In this document: piece after piece, positions 34,866-43,434 of the stretch
Numbering within the stretch: position 1 is the stretch's first letter
Layout of the letters: each line of letters starts with the position of its first letter
From: G965198795 sp965198795
Lineage (GTDB): Bacteria; Pseudomonadota; Alphaproteobacteria; Rhodospirillales; Casp-alpha2
Assembly (NCBI GenBank): GCA_965198795.1
Contig: OZ240674.1
Location: 2,480,001-2,544,000 of the forward strand
Reading direction: 5' to 3'
DNA: 64,000 bases
The notes under the pieces: generated by a model
The model's database searches: none
What the model saw: only the letters and a program-made list of their open reading frames with translations
What the model was told of the DNA's origin: nothing
Translations under genes and position numbers: made by a program

Positions 34866-35315
34866 ATGAACACTTCTTCCGTAACCAAACCCTCCGTTGG
34901 CGTCGGCGCCGTCGTCATCAAGGAGAACACCGTTTTGATGATTAAGCGTGGCAAACCGCCACGCGCCGGCCATTGGTCTCTGCCGGGCGGCGGCCAAGAA
35001 CTGGGCGAGACGGTGTTCGAGGGGGCGGTTCGTGAGATCAAGGAGGAAACAGGCGTCGATATCGAGGTGCTGGGCCTAATCGACGTCATCGACAGCATTT
35101 CTAGGAAAGACTCCGTCGTGACGCATCACTACACCATCGTGGACGTGCTGGCGCGTTGGACCGGCGGACAGGCGGTCGCGGGGGATGACGCGATGGATGC
35201 CGCTTGGTTTAGCCTGCGGGAATGCCAGGAGTTGGATATCTGGTCCGAAACTTGGCGAATTATCCGGCTCGGCTTCGAAATGATGGAAAGCTTAGAAACT
35301 CGGAGCCGGGCGTAG
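34866..35315 (+). CDS. Nudix hydrolase
   Basis: A 149-residue Nudix protein. The Nudix box is complete: GGGQELGETVFEGAVREIKEETGV, matching Gx5Ex7REUxEExGU with its metal-binding glutamates. LPGGGQELGE and a following SISRKDSVVTHHYTIVDVL strand resemble ADP-ribose or nucleotide-sugar pyrophosphatases. Substrate cannot be set from sequence. It lies alone, followed by repeats. Confidence 0.9.
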   Translation: MNTSSVTKPSVGVGAVVIKENTVLMIKRGKPPRAGHWSLPGGGQELGETVFEGAVREIKEETGVDIEVLGLIDVIDSISRKDSVVTHHYTIVDVLARWTGGQAVAGDDAMDAAWFSLRECQELDIWSETWRIIRLGFEMMESLETRSRA

Positions 35316-35396
35316 TGCGTTACGACATTGGGCGGCGTCGATTTATGGATTTCCAATAGGTTCGATCCGTCCTCCCCGTCCTTCCATCTCATCATT

Positions 35397-35424
35397 CCCC
35401 CTTCCCCCTTCCCCCTTCCCCCTT
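35397..35424 (+). repeat. Four tandem copies of CCCCCTT
   Basis: A perfect heptanucleotide array (35397-35424) in a longer pyrimidine tract. Such tracts can slip during replication. It lies between genes, so no frame is affected. Confidence 0.9.
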
Positions 35425-35430
35425 CCCTTT

Positions 35431-35529
35431 GTCATTCCCGCGCGGGCGGAAATCCAGGGCGACCTCCATCACTCGATCATTGCTTGGAACGCGGTCCGCC
35501 GCGCTGGACCCCCGCCTTCGCGGGGATGA
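35431..35529. repeat. About 100-bp palindromic element with inverted ends
   Basis: The left arm starts GTCATTCCCGCGCGGGCGG and continues to ATCCAG; the right arm, read in reverse complement, starts ATCATCCCCGCGAAGGCGGG and continues to GTCCAG. The arms pair over about 26 nt with a few mismatches. Related half-elements lie at 63751 and 63802. It is too short to encode anything; a REP or MITE-like repeat is the best label. Confidence 0.75.
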
Positions 35530-35580
35530 TAAAATAATAACGCGGAGCGTGAATATAGCTAATGGCGTAACGCTCTAGCT

Positions 35581-36948
35581 TTAGCGTTCGCGGAAGGTGT
35601 TCTGGGCGGGCGCCGCCACGGGCTTCAAAAGGTATTCAAGCAGGGTTTTCGATCCCGTCAGAATATCCGCCCGCACGGTCATGCCTGGCTTGACGATATT
35701 CCGGGCCGGGTCCGTGCCCGCGAAATTCTGGGAAAGCGCGACTTTCGCCTTATAAAAGGGTTTCCCGTCCTTATCGGCGAAGGTTGTGGCGGAAATTTCG
35801 CGAAGCTCGCCTTGAATGTCTCCGAAGCGCGCGAAGTCGAACGCAGTCACTTTAACGCTCACGGGTTGCCCGACAAACACATGACCGGCGTCGCGCGGGC
35901 TGACGCGGGTCTCCACGATCAGCTCCTCGCCAGCGGGCGCCACTTCGAGCACGACTCCGCCCGCCGGAATGACCCCGCCAATGGTGTTCGCGATCAGCGC
36001 GTTGACGACACCATCCACAGGCGAGCGGATGTCCAGCCGCTCCACTCTGTCCTCAAGCCGTCTCAACGACTCGTTCACCTGGGCCAGTTCCACCGTCACT
36101 TCACTGAGTTCCTCCAAAGCCTGTTCGCGCAAATCGGAGTCCAGTTCCTCCAATCGTTTTTGCGCTTCCGCCAAGGCTTCGCGCGACCGTTCCCGCTCGC
36201 CAGCCAGCCGCGCCAACTCTCCGCGGGCTTGGGAGACGGCTCGTTTGGCGTTCAAATAAGTGATTTTGGAGGTCAATCCTTGACGCAGGAGTTTATCGCG
36301 AAGCTGGAGTTCCTCGGCCAAAATTTCCGCCGTGCGGACCTGTTTATCCTCTTCATCGGCCAGACGGCTCAATTCCGCCCAGCGTTGTTCGACCTGGATC
36401 AACAATACCGCGCGGCGTCCGGCCTTGGCGTCCAACTGTCCTTCGTAGATGTTGGATTGGCCGGCAACGAGTCCATCATAACCGGAGCCGGCGATTGAGA
36501 AATCCGGGTCGCGCCCCGTCCCGAGCGCGCGCAAACGTTCCGCCCGCAACAACAGACCGGCCCGCCGCACCTTTGTTTGGTTTAATTCCGTCAAGGCTTG
36601 CGACGGATCCAGGCGAACCATCACTGCGTCCTTGTTCACGCTTTGACCATCTCTCACCAGGATATCGCGGATAATGCCGCCCTCCAGGTGTTGAACCACT
36701 TGAACACGGCCTGACGGCGCCACTTTACCGGCGGTGACGGCGACTTCCTTCACTTCCGTCAGACCGGCCCAGGCGAGACTGGTCACAACAAGCGCGCCGA
36801 TGGTGAATATAACGGCCCGGGCAAGGCGGGAACCGCCCGCTTCTTCCAAAACGACACTTTGCGCCAGAAAGCGCGCCGGCCGGCCGCCTTGTTTGATTTC
36901 CGGCGTTCGGAAAGCGCAGGCGTCGGCGGTCGCGAGTTGATCGCTCAT
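35581..36948 (-). CDS. HlyD-family type I secretion periplasmic adaptor
   Basis: A 455-residue membrane fusion protein. A cytoplasmic N-terminus of about 43 residues precedes a single membrane helix (AVIFTIGALVVTSLAWAGL). Next come a lipoyl half-motif (GRVQVVQHLEGGIIRDILVRDGQ), a long coiled-coil hairpin of about 180 residues (LARLAGERERSREALAEAQK and neighbours), the second lipoyl half (LDIRSPVDGVVNAL), and a beta-barrel with the RTX-type ending PGMTVRADILTGSKTLLEYLLKP. It links the ABC pair encoded upstream to an outer membrane channel. No TolC homologue is in the window. Confidence 0.94.
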   Translation of the reverse strand: MSDQLATADACAFRTPEIKQGGRPARFLAQSVVLEEAGGSRLARAVIFTIGALVVTSLAWAGLTEVKEVAVTAGKVAPSGRVQVVQHLEGGIIRDILVRDGQSVNKDAVMVRLDPSQALTELNQTKVRRAGLLLRAERLRALGTGRDPDFSIAGSGYDGLVAGQSNIYEGQLDAKAGRRAVLLIQVEQRWAELSRLADEEDKQVRTAEILAEELQLRDKLLRQGLTSKITYLNAKRAVSQARGELARLAGERERSREALAEAQKRLEELDSDLREQALEELSEVTVELAQVNESLRRLEDRVERLDIRSPVDGVVNALIANTIGGVIPAGGVVLEVAPAGEELIVETRVSPRDAGHVFVGQPVSVKVTAFDFARFGDIQGELREISATTFADKDGKPFYKAKVALSQNFAGTDPARNIVKPGMTVRADILTGSKTLLEYLLKPVAAPAQNTFRER

Positions 36949-36955
36949 CGATTTC

Positions 36956-39412
36956 TCATTCCCATTCTCCCTGAATCGATCCGCCGGGCATCCGCCGCAT
37001 CACCGTTTCCGCCGGACCGGCGGCGCGAAGGACGCCTTTCTCCAGCCAGATCACTTTATCCGCCAAACGGATATGACCCGGACGGTGCGTAGCGACAATG
37101 ACCGTGGCGCGCCCCCGAAGCTCCTCAACCGCTTTGCAGAACGCTTGATCGCCGGGAAGATCAAGACCGTTCCCCGGCTCGTCCAGCAATAAAATCCGGG
37201 CGTTTTTCAAATATCCCCGCGCCAGGTTTAACCGCTGCAACAGCGAGACTGGCGTTTGATTCGCCGTATCGCCCCCGATCCGAACGTCAAAACCGGCGCG
37301 ACGCCACTTGCCGGCTCCCTGTTCTAGCGCCTCGACGTCCTCCAGACAGCCCGCCATTTCGCAAGCATAACGAAGTTCCTCTATGCCCGCCGTTGGCTCG
37401 GCAAGGCGAAGATTCTGCGCAATGGTGCCATCAAAGAATTGACGGACCTGAGGGACGTAGGCAACGGCGTGGCGCAACTCGACGGGATCGAGTTGGCGAA
37501 TATCGGTTCCATCAATCCGGATATTCCCCGCTTGGGGCATGTGGAGTCCGGCCATCAACTTCAGGGCTGTCGATTTACCCGCCCCGTCGTCTCCGGCGAT
37601 GGCCACGACCTCGCCGGGCTCAATGTGGAATCCCACCCCGTCCAACGCCGGATCGGCGTCGCTGGCGTAGCGAATGGATACACGGTCAAAATCCATATAC
37701 CCTTCGAACTCACGAAGCGGCTGCGCCAAAGTGTGCGGCTGGCGTTCCGGCCTCACATTCATCAGGCCATTCATCTGGGTGATGGAACCACGGACCCGAC
37801 AGACGCACGTAAGTGACAAGAACGCCGTCTGCAAAGGCGTAACCGCGCTCCACACGAGGATCGCCGCCGCCATCAATCCCCCGATGGTCATGTCCCCGTT
37901 CATCACCCGGACGGCGCCGAAGACAATAGCCGCGACGCCAGAGCCAATCATCATGACGTGACCGATGGCCTGGACGAGGGCGGAAAGGCGGTCCGACTTC
38001 AGGTTTGCGTCCGCCGCTTCCGAGGAAACATCACGAAAGCGCTGGTGGAAGATTTCCTCGGCGCCGGCGCATTTGATCGCACGCATGTTTTGCAGGGTCT
38101 CGATCATCATCGCCTGCTTGCGGGCCGATGCGCGGGCGGCCGCGCCGGCCTGTTCTTTCAAAACCGGGCCGGCCGCCGCCGCCAACAGCACAAACAACAC
38201 CACCATGATAACCGGGATAAATGCAACCGGTCCGCCAATGATGGCGATGGCGGCGATAAAAATCAGCACGAACGGAATCTCCAGCAAGACCAGGGCGGGC
38301 GGTCCCGCAAAGAAATCCTGAATAGTCTCAAAATCTTTGATACGAGTGACTTGAGCGCCTAAGCTCATCTTTTCAATGAAACTGGGCGGGAGATATAAAA
38401 TACGATGAAAAATGCCTGTTCCGGCCAGATTGCCCAACCGCGCGCCGGTTAAGGCCAACATGCGGGCGCGAACGGCCCGCAAAATCCAATCCGCCAAAAT
38501 GACGATCGCGGCCCCAATACCGAAATAGACCAGCGTGGGCAAGGATCCCGTTCCAATTACCCGATCGTAGACCGCCATGACGAACAATGGCGCCGAAAGC
38601 GCAAATAAATTGACCCCCAAAGACGTCGCAAGCGTCTGGTGGAAAAGGCCCCGGAACCGCGACACGACGCGATTGAACCAGGGTTCATCGGGATGAACGG
38701 CTGTTTCCGTATCGTCCCGGACTAACTTTGCGACAAAAACGGTCCCGGAAACCCGCGTGCGATCAATCTCGATCTCGGCGTTCTTCCCGCCGCAGTAGGC
38801 GCGGATGCGGCCATCCTTTTCATCCAGCAGGACTTTGGCCGGTCCATCTTCGGGCACGAATAGACAGGGCAGCAGCCGGGCGTCGGCCGCTTTCAAGTCC
38901 GTCTCGAAGGGGCGTGTCTCAATCTGAAGCGTCGCCAATACGTTCCGAAATCCCATCACATCCAGTTGATCCGGGAAATGGGGAAGCGCCTCCGCGACAT
39001 GCCGCGGATCACCCGGCCAGCCAACAGCTTCCAATAAAGGCGTCAGGCAGTTGGACAGATCCGTGGGCTCGCGCAAGGACGCAAGCGCCCCGCGCCCGCC
39101 AACCCGCACGGGGGCAAGCTCCCAAGCCTCGTCAGGTGGTCCGGGCCGCCACGTCTCTTCGACGGCCGCCTCCTCATGGCCGTCATCCACGAAAGCATCC
39201 GGCTCCATACCGGTTTGCGCCTCAAAATCTTCCGGTAACGCGAAGCGCGCGTTCTCCGCCGCCGCCTCCAACCTTTCCAGAGAAACCGACCGCCAGGAGA
39301 ACCGCTCGGCGTCATGTTTCGGCAGACCGCCAAAGCGTACCGCTCCCGGTTCGGGCAGAGAACCGCTGTCCAACGCGTCAACACTTTCCTCCAGACGAAC
39401 AAGGTCTCTCAT
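36956..39412 (-). CDS. Type I secretion ABC transporter subunit A (degenerate signature motif)
   Basis: 818 residues. An N-terminal extension of about 110 residues precedes a C39-peptidase-like domain (residues 115-235) lacking the usual catalytic context. Six membrane helices follow (about 260-540), then the nucleotide-binding domain: Walker A GDDGAGKST with K613, Q-loop Q655 in YVPQVRQFF, Walker B ILLLDEP with E745, and H-loop H776 in VATHRP. The LSGGQ signature is replaced by TPVSLLQ (residues 720-726). It therefore offers a sound ATP-binding face but a poor signature face. The start overlaps the stop of subunit B by 4 nt. Confidence 0.93.
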   Translation of the reverse strand: MRDLVRLEESVDALDSGSLPEPGAVRFGGLPKHDAERFSWRSVSLERLEAAAENARFALPEDFEAQTGMEPDAFVDDGHEEAAVEETWRPGPPDEAWELAPVRVGGRGALASLREPTDLSNCLTPLLEAVGWPGDPRHVAEALPHFPDQLDVMGFRNVLATLQIETRPFETDLKAADARLLPCLFVPEDGPAKVLLDEKDGRIRAYCGGKNAEIEIDRTRVSGTVFVAKLVRDDTETAVHPDEPWFNRVVSRFRGLFHQTLATSLGVNLFALSAPLFVMAVYDRVIGTGSLPTLVYFGIGAAIVILADWILRAVRARMLALTGARLGNLAGTGIFHRILYLPPSFIEKMSLGAQVTRIKDFETIQDFFAGPPALVLLEIPFVLIFIAAIAIIGGPVAFIPVIMVVLFVLLAAAAGPVLKEQAGAAARASARKQAMMIETLQNMRAIKCAGAEEIFHQRFRDVSSEAADANLKSDRLSALVQAIGHVMMIGSGVAAIVFGAVRVMNGDMTIGGLMAAAILVWSAVTPLQTAFLSLTCVCRVRGSITQMNGLMNVRPERQPHTLAQPLREFEGYMDFDRVSIRYASDADPALDGVGFHIEPGEVVAIAGDDGAGKSTALKLMAGLHMPQAGNIRIDGTDIRQLDPVELRHAVAYVPQVRQFFDGTIAQNLRLAEPTAGIEELRYACEMAGCLEDVEALEQGAGKWRRAGFDVRIGGDTANQTPVSLLQRLNLARGYLKNARILLLDEPGNGLDLPGDQAFCKAVEELRGRATVIVATHRPGHIRLADKVIWLEKGVLRAAGPAETVMRRMPGGSIQGEWE

Positions 39413-41097
39413 TCTTCCCCCGCCGGCTTCAGTCGGAGCCCGGCGTCGCGAATCTCATAGATCTTGTCCGCGATTTTCAGGAACGGCGGCTGCGGCGTTA
39501 CAAAAACCATGGTGACGCGGCCCTTTAAACGCTCCAACAACCGTCGCAATTCCATATCCGCCTTGCCGTCCATCGCGCTGTTCGCCTCGTCGAACAGGAG
39601 AATTCTGGGTCGATCCACAAGAGCCCTCGCAATGGCGATACGTTGGATCTGACCTCCTGGAAGTTTATCCGACACGCTGTCTCCGACACGGGTTTCGTAA
39701 CCTTTGGGTAACCGCGCAATAACCTCGTCCAGCCCCAGCAGGCGGGCGAAATCCCTGGCGTCCGCTTCCTTCTCTCGCCGGAACATCGTGAGGTTTTCGA
39801 GGATCGTGCCGTTAAACAGGACCCCATCTCGCGGCAGATAAGCGATCCGCTTCCGAATGCTCGAGGTATTGAACTTCCGGATATCCTTGCCGTCGATCAG
39901 CACACGGCCATCGGCGGGCTCACAGATACCTGTCATCAGATAAAGCAGCGTGGTCTTTCCGCTTGCATTCGATCCAGTAATTCCGATGGACTCACCTGGT
40001 TCGATCTTTAGATCGGCGCGCCGGAACACGGGCGGCGGATCTTCATCGTCCTTGTTCTTGCCGTAACCGAACGACACCCCTTGTAATTCCAGGGAACCAT
40101 CCAGATTCTCCAGGTCCGGCAAGTCACGAGGCGATTCACGCTTCAGGTTGAATATCTTATCGGTCTGTTGGCGCGCCAACCGAGTCCGCTGAAAACGAGT
40201 CCAAAACCCAACGGCGCGCTGCAACGGCTGCAGGGCGAGGCCGGCCAAGAGCGCGCAGGCGGCCAAGCCGCCAATGGTCAGGACGCCCCCGATCACGTAA
40301 ATCACCCCGAATCCGGTAACCAGGAACAAGGCGGCTTGCGCGAACAGCGCGCCCAATCCCGCCGCGTTGGCGTTTAACCGCGCCACCAGGAATTCAGAAC
40401 CCGCGGAGATTTCCCGCAATCCTTCGTAGCGGCGCAGCATCTGCTCTTCCATGGCCATGCCTTTTACCGAGTGGATGCCGCTCAACACCTCGATAATGAA
40501 ACCGTAACGCCGCTCTTCGGCCACGGCGCGGCCGGCAAGCGCTTTCCTCAGTCTCCGCCCCGCCCACCAGGCGGCGAGAATAAAAAGTGCGATCAAGACG
40601 ATGGGAACGAGAACCAAAAAGCCGGCGAGATAGGCGATAGCCCCTAAAAACAAGAAGGCGAAGGGAAGATCGCAAAGCGTCAGAATGATATGGCCCGCAT
40701 AAAAATCCCTGATAGAGACAAGGTTATTGAAGCTTTCCAAGTGCGCGCCGGAGCCTTGCCTTTCGAAATCCTCTAGGTTCGCTTCAATGAACCGGCCATA
40801 ACCCGCGCAACTGGCCATGTGCTCAAACCGCGCGCCCATCCAGGCGCCGACGCCGGCGCGCAGGTAACGAAGCACACCTTCCAAAAACAATGCCGCCGCC
40901 GACGCCGCAACCAAAATAACCAATGCCGCATCGGGCTGGTTGGGTAAGATCCGATCATACACCTGAAGCAACATTAACGGCGCGGCGAGCGCCAGGAGAT
41001 TGATAAAGACGGTTGCAACGATCATATCCGCCAGATCACCCTTGCGCCGGACACGCGCATTGAGCGCCTCAAACGTCGTTTCAGAAAGTTCCGGCAT
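39409..41097 (-). CDS. Type I secretion ABC transporter subunit B (degenerate Q- and H-loops)
   Basis: 562 residues from ATG 41097, which has AAGGGA upstream; the frame extends seven codons to a GTG at 41118. Six membrane helices are followed by the nucleotide-binding domain: Walker A GSNASGKTT with K381, a good signature LPGGQ (479-483), and Walker B ILLFDEA with E504. The Q-loop Gln is Arg423 (YLPRDGVLF) and the H-loop His is Pro535 (FVTPQPP). It has no C39-like domain. Together with subunit A this predicts a heterodimer with one canonical site (A's Walker motifs plus B's LPGGQ) and one degenerate site. Confidence 0.93.
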   Translation of the reverse strand: MPELSETTFEALNARVRRKGDLADMIVATVFINLLALAAPLMLLQVYDRILPNQPDAALVILVAASAAALFLEGVLRYLRAGVGAWMGARFEHMASCAGYGRFIEANLEDFERQGSGAHLESFNNLVSIRDFYAGHIILTLCDLPFAFLFLGAIAYLAGFLVLVPIVLIALFILAAWWAGRRLRKALAGRAVAEERRYGFIIEVLSGIHSVKGMAMEEQMLRRYEGLREISAGSEFLVARLNANAAGLGALFAQAALFLVTGFGVIYVIGGVLTIGGLAACALLAGLALQPLQRAVGFWTRFQRTRLARQQTDKIFNLKRESPRDLPDLENLDGSLELQGVSFGYGKNKDDEDPPPVFRRADLKIEPGESIGITGSNASGKTTLLYLMTGICEPADGRVLIDGKDIRKFNTSSIRKRIAYLPRDGVLFNGTILENLTMFRREKEADARDFARLLGLDEVIARLPKGYETRVGDSVSDKLPGGQIQRIAIARALVDRPRILLFDEANSAMDGKADMELRRLLERLKGRVTMVFVTPQPPFLKIADKIYEIRDAGLRLKPAGEE

Positions 41098-41166
41098 TGC
41101 AAATCCGTTCCCTTGCACGCGGCCGCCCTCAAACGAACCGCAACACGTTACGGTAACAGGATTTGG

Positions 41167-41904
41167 TTAATTTTGTCCTGTGGACCGGAGACGGCGCAGC
41201 AGGCCGCCAGCGAGTTCAAGAGCCTCGTTTCTACCGAGCCCCGGATGCATTTCCGGATGGTACAAGATCTCTAAAAGCCGCCGGTCATCGACTGTCAATT
41301 CGCCTATGGCGTCCAGATCGCTAAAGATCGACGGACGCAGATGGTTGCTGTCATTTGGCGCACCCAGCGACTGGGAGATTTCTTCCAAAAGGCAGTGATT
41401 GGCGAGTGACAGGGACCGGTTGGGGTTCACCACGACAAAAGCCCGCCGTAATTGGCCGTTCGCTCCGGCTCGCAGCACGAAATAACACGTGGCGCCCCGG
41501 GCCAGACGCTTTTTGAGGGAATCGGAAACCCCCGGCAAAGGCACTTTCGCCATCACGGGTCCCGGCGCGAAGACAACGGTCAAACCGGGCGCGCGCCGAA
41601 CCTCCAAGGCCGAAACAAATTCAAGCCCCGTCACCTCGCCGATGCGCTTCAAATGATCTTCGCCCAAAACCATCAGATGTCTGGGCGTCACGGCAGGCTG
41701 CAGGCGCCCGTTTTCGTCTTCTTCAAAAGCCGACCAATTGACGGCGATGGTGCGTTTGGCCCACCGAACCACGACAGGTTCACGGTTGCCGCCTGCTTCT
41801 TCCAGACCAAACACAACAGAATCGAAATGGCGAAGAAACGCGGAGTCCGCCCGCGCTTTGGCGCAGGAGAAAACAGCGATCAGGATAGTCAATAAAAAGC
41901 GCAC
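41167..41904 (-). CDS. Secreted DUF2927-domain protein
   Basis: GTG at 41904 begins a signal peptide (VRFLLTILIAVFSCAKARA) and gives 245 residues; the frame is open to 42084 but overlaps the upstream gene. The DUF2927 core has VTGLEFVSAL, TCYFVLRAGANGQLRRAFVVV, and the signature HCLLEEISQSLGAPNDSNHL with SIFSD. DUF2927 proteins are exported and often carry a protease-like HxxxE or related motif, but their function is not established. It lies between the secretion ABC genes and the PsbP-like gene, co-directional. Confidence 0.8.
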   Translation of the reverse strand: MRFLLTILIAVFSCAKARADSAFLRHFDSVVFGLEEAGGNREPVVVRWAKRTIAVNWSAFEEDENGRLQPAVTPRHLMVLGEDHLKRIGEVTGLEFVSALEVRRAPGLTVVFAPGPVMAKVPLPGVSDSLKKRLARGATCYFVLRAGANGQLRRAFVVVNPNRSLSLANHCLLEEISQSLGAPNDSNHLRPSIFSDLDAIGELTVDDRRLLEILYHPEMHPGLGRNEALELAGGLLRRLRSTGQN

Positions 41905-41951
41905 ATTACGCGCCAATCGGGGTAGAGGTGAAATAACGCGACCGCAGTCCC

Positions 41952-43223
41952 TCAAGGCGTCAGCGTCCACGATTGCAACATGCCTTCCGCAACTGTCCGA
42001 TAGGTGGAGAAGGCCGTTTCCGGCGCCGTGTACGACCAGACGTGAGCAATATTGCTCTCGGGTCTCGGCACCACCACCGCCCACTTGCGATATCGTTTTC
42101 CGCCGAACTGATAGCTTGCCATGATTTGGGCGCCGGGACTGTCGGTGAGACGCCCTTCGCCGATGATCGTGAGGTCGCTCGCTTGTCTTTCGAGCGCGGT
42201 TTTCAGCCCGTTGACCGCGTCTTGTGCCGCCTGCTCCGCCGTTGCGGTCTCAAGGGGCTGGACATTTTGCACACTGACCACGGCGTCAAAGGCCGGGGTT
42301 CCCTCGGCGCCGCTGAAAAGAGCCGTATTCGCGCTCGGGTTCTCGACAATCCATTCAGACGGATAATCCATATGGAAGCCGAAACCCGGCCGGGCAAACC
42401 GCCGCATCGTCTTTGCGGCCGCCAGTTCAACGGCAACCGCCGGACGTCCCGCGATCAAGCTGTCGGGTTGGGCGGCCGTCCGAACGGACCCGGGCGTCGA
42501 TTGAGGCTGGTTCGCCGCCAGGGGCTCAACCGGCGCCGCCCCCTCCGCCGGCCCGGGCTGGAAGTGTTCCAGCATCCATTCAAAGTTCGGTTCGACATTG
42601 ATATAAGTTTGTTCCGGCGCCGTGAAAGTGAAAACGAAATCCGTCTGCTCGCCGCGGGCGATAATGACGCGGCTTCGATTGCCGGAACCCAGATAAACCG
42701 CCTCGACAGTCCGAAGACCCGCAAGATCACCGGATTTCTGAGACAGTTTCCTGGCCCAAACAGCGTTCCGTCCCAGATAACGGCGCTCCAGCCGTCCAAG
42801 CATGTTGACAAGCGTCACTTGCGGATTGGCGTCACCCGTTTGCAGATTGATCAAAAACCCTTTCAGAGAACGGACGCCAACGTGCATTTCCGCCCCCCGA
42901 TGCTCCAGTTGAACTTCTGCGGGGATGGGCAGCAGGTATCCACGCCTGGGATGAGTAAAGACCCGCGGATGTTTCGTTCGCCCCCCATCGACGACGCCGG
43001 GCGCGGCGGCCGGCTTCCGCGCCCCTTGACTGGCCGTTGGCGGCAACTGAACATGTCCGCCTTCCGCCTGACCGGGTAAGGCTTGCGGCCGGGCGACCGC
43101 CGTTTGAGCCGGCGATTGGATATCCACGCCGGGCGGAAATTGCTGTTGCGCTTCAACCGCGAACGGCGCGAAAGCTGCGGCGGCGGCCACAAGGGATTGT
43201 TGGAAAGAAAAACGAAGCGCCAT
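41952..43223 (-). CDS. Secreted protein with two PsbP/DUF1795-like domains
   Basis: 423 residues. A signal peptide (FQQSLVAAAAAFAPFAVEA) is followed by a Pro/Gln/Ala-rich linker. Two similar alpha/beta domains follow. The first (about 95-225) has RRGYLLPIPAEVQL and FVFTFTAPEQTY. The second (about 285-423) has RPGFGFHMDYPSEWIVENPS and a C-terminal VWSYTAPETAFSTYRTVAEGMLQSW. That layout matches PsbP or DUF1795-type domains. Both share the phrase (F/S)(T/Y)TAPE, suggesting internal duplication. Function is unknown; position suggests a link to the secretion locus. Confidence 0.65.
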   Translation of the reverse strand: MALRFSFQQSLVAAAAAFAPFAVEAQQQFPPGVDIQSPAQTAVARPQALPGQAEGGHVQLPPTASQGARKPAAAPGVVDGGRTKHPRVFTHPRRGYLLPIPAEVQLEHRGAEMHVGVRSLKGFLINLQTGDANPQVTLVNMLGRLERRYLGRNAVWARKLSQKSGDLAGLRTVEAVYLGSGNRSRVIIARGEQTDFVFTFTAPEQTYINVEPNFEWMLEHFQPGPAEGAAPVEPLAANQPQSTPGSVRTAAQPDSLIAGRPAVAVELAAAKTMRRFARPGFGFHMDYPSEWIVENPSANTALFSGAEGTPAFDAVVSVQNVQPLETATAEQAAQDAVNGLKTALERQASDLTIIGEGRLTDSPGAQIMASYQFGGKRYRKWAVVVPRPESNIAHVWSYTAPETAFSTYRTVAEGMLQSWTLTP

Positions 43224-43434
43224 GGAGGGCCTCCTGGATTTGCCCGCGTCCTATTACAGGTCAAATTAAGCGAACACGGTAAACGTCCCCTTAATCATCT
43301 GCGTTTATTGTCATTAATCACAGGCGGGACCAAACGCCCGGCGTTCACAACTTATTGAGGATATTGGATACTAGGCTTTCCCGAACGGCTCACCTGTCGT
43401 AATTTAATGTAAGACCCCTTGGAGAAAACCCCTC

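Noticed and set aside
35397..35424. Short tandem array considered as a CRISPR-like repeat
   Set aside because: Units are 7 nt with no spacers, and no cas genes are present.
41973..43079. 368-codon plus-strand frame opposite the PsbP-like gene
   Set aside because: The minus-strand frame has a signal peptide and two related domains; the plus-strand frame is arginine-rich without a ribosome-binding site.
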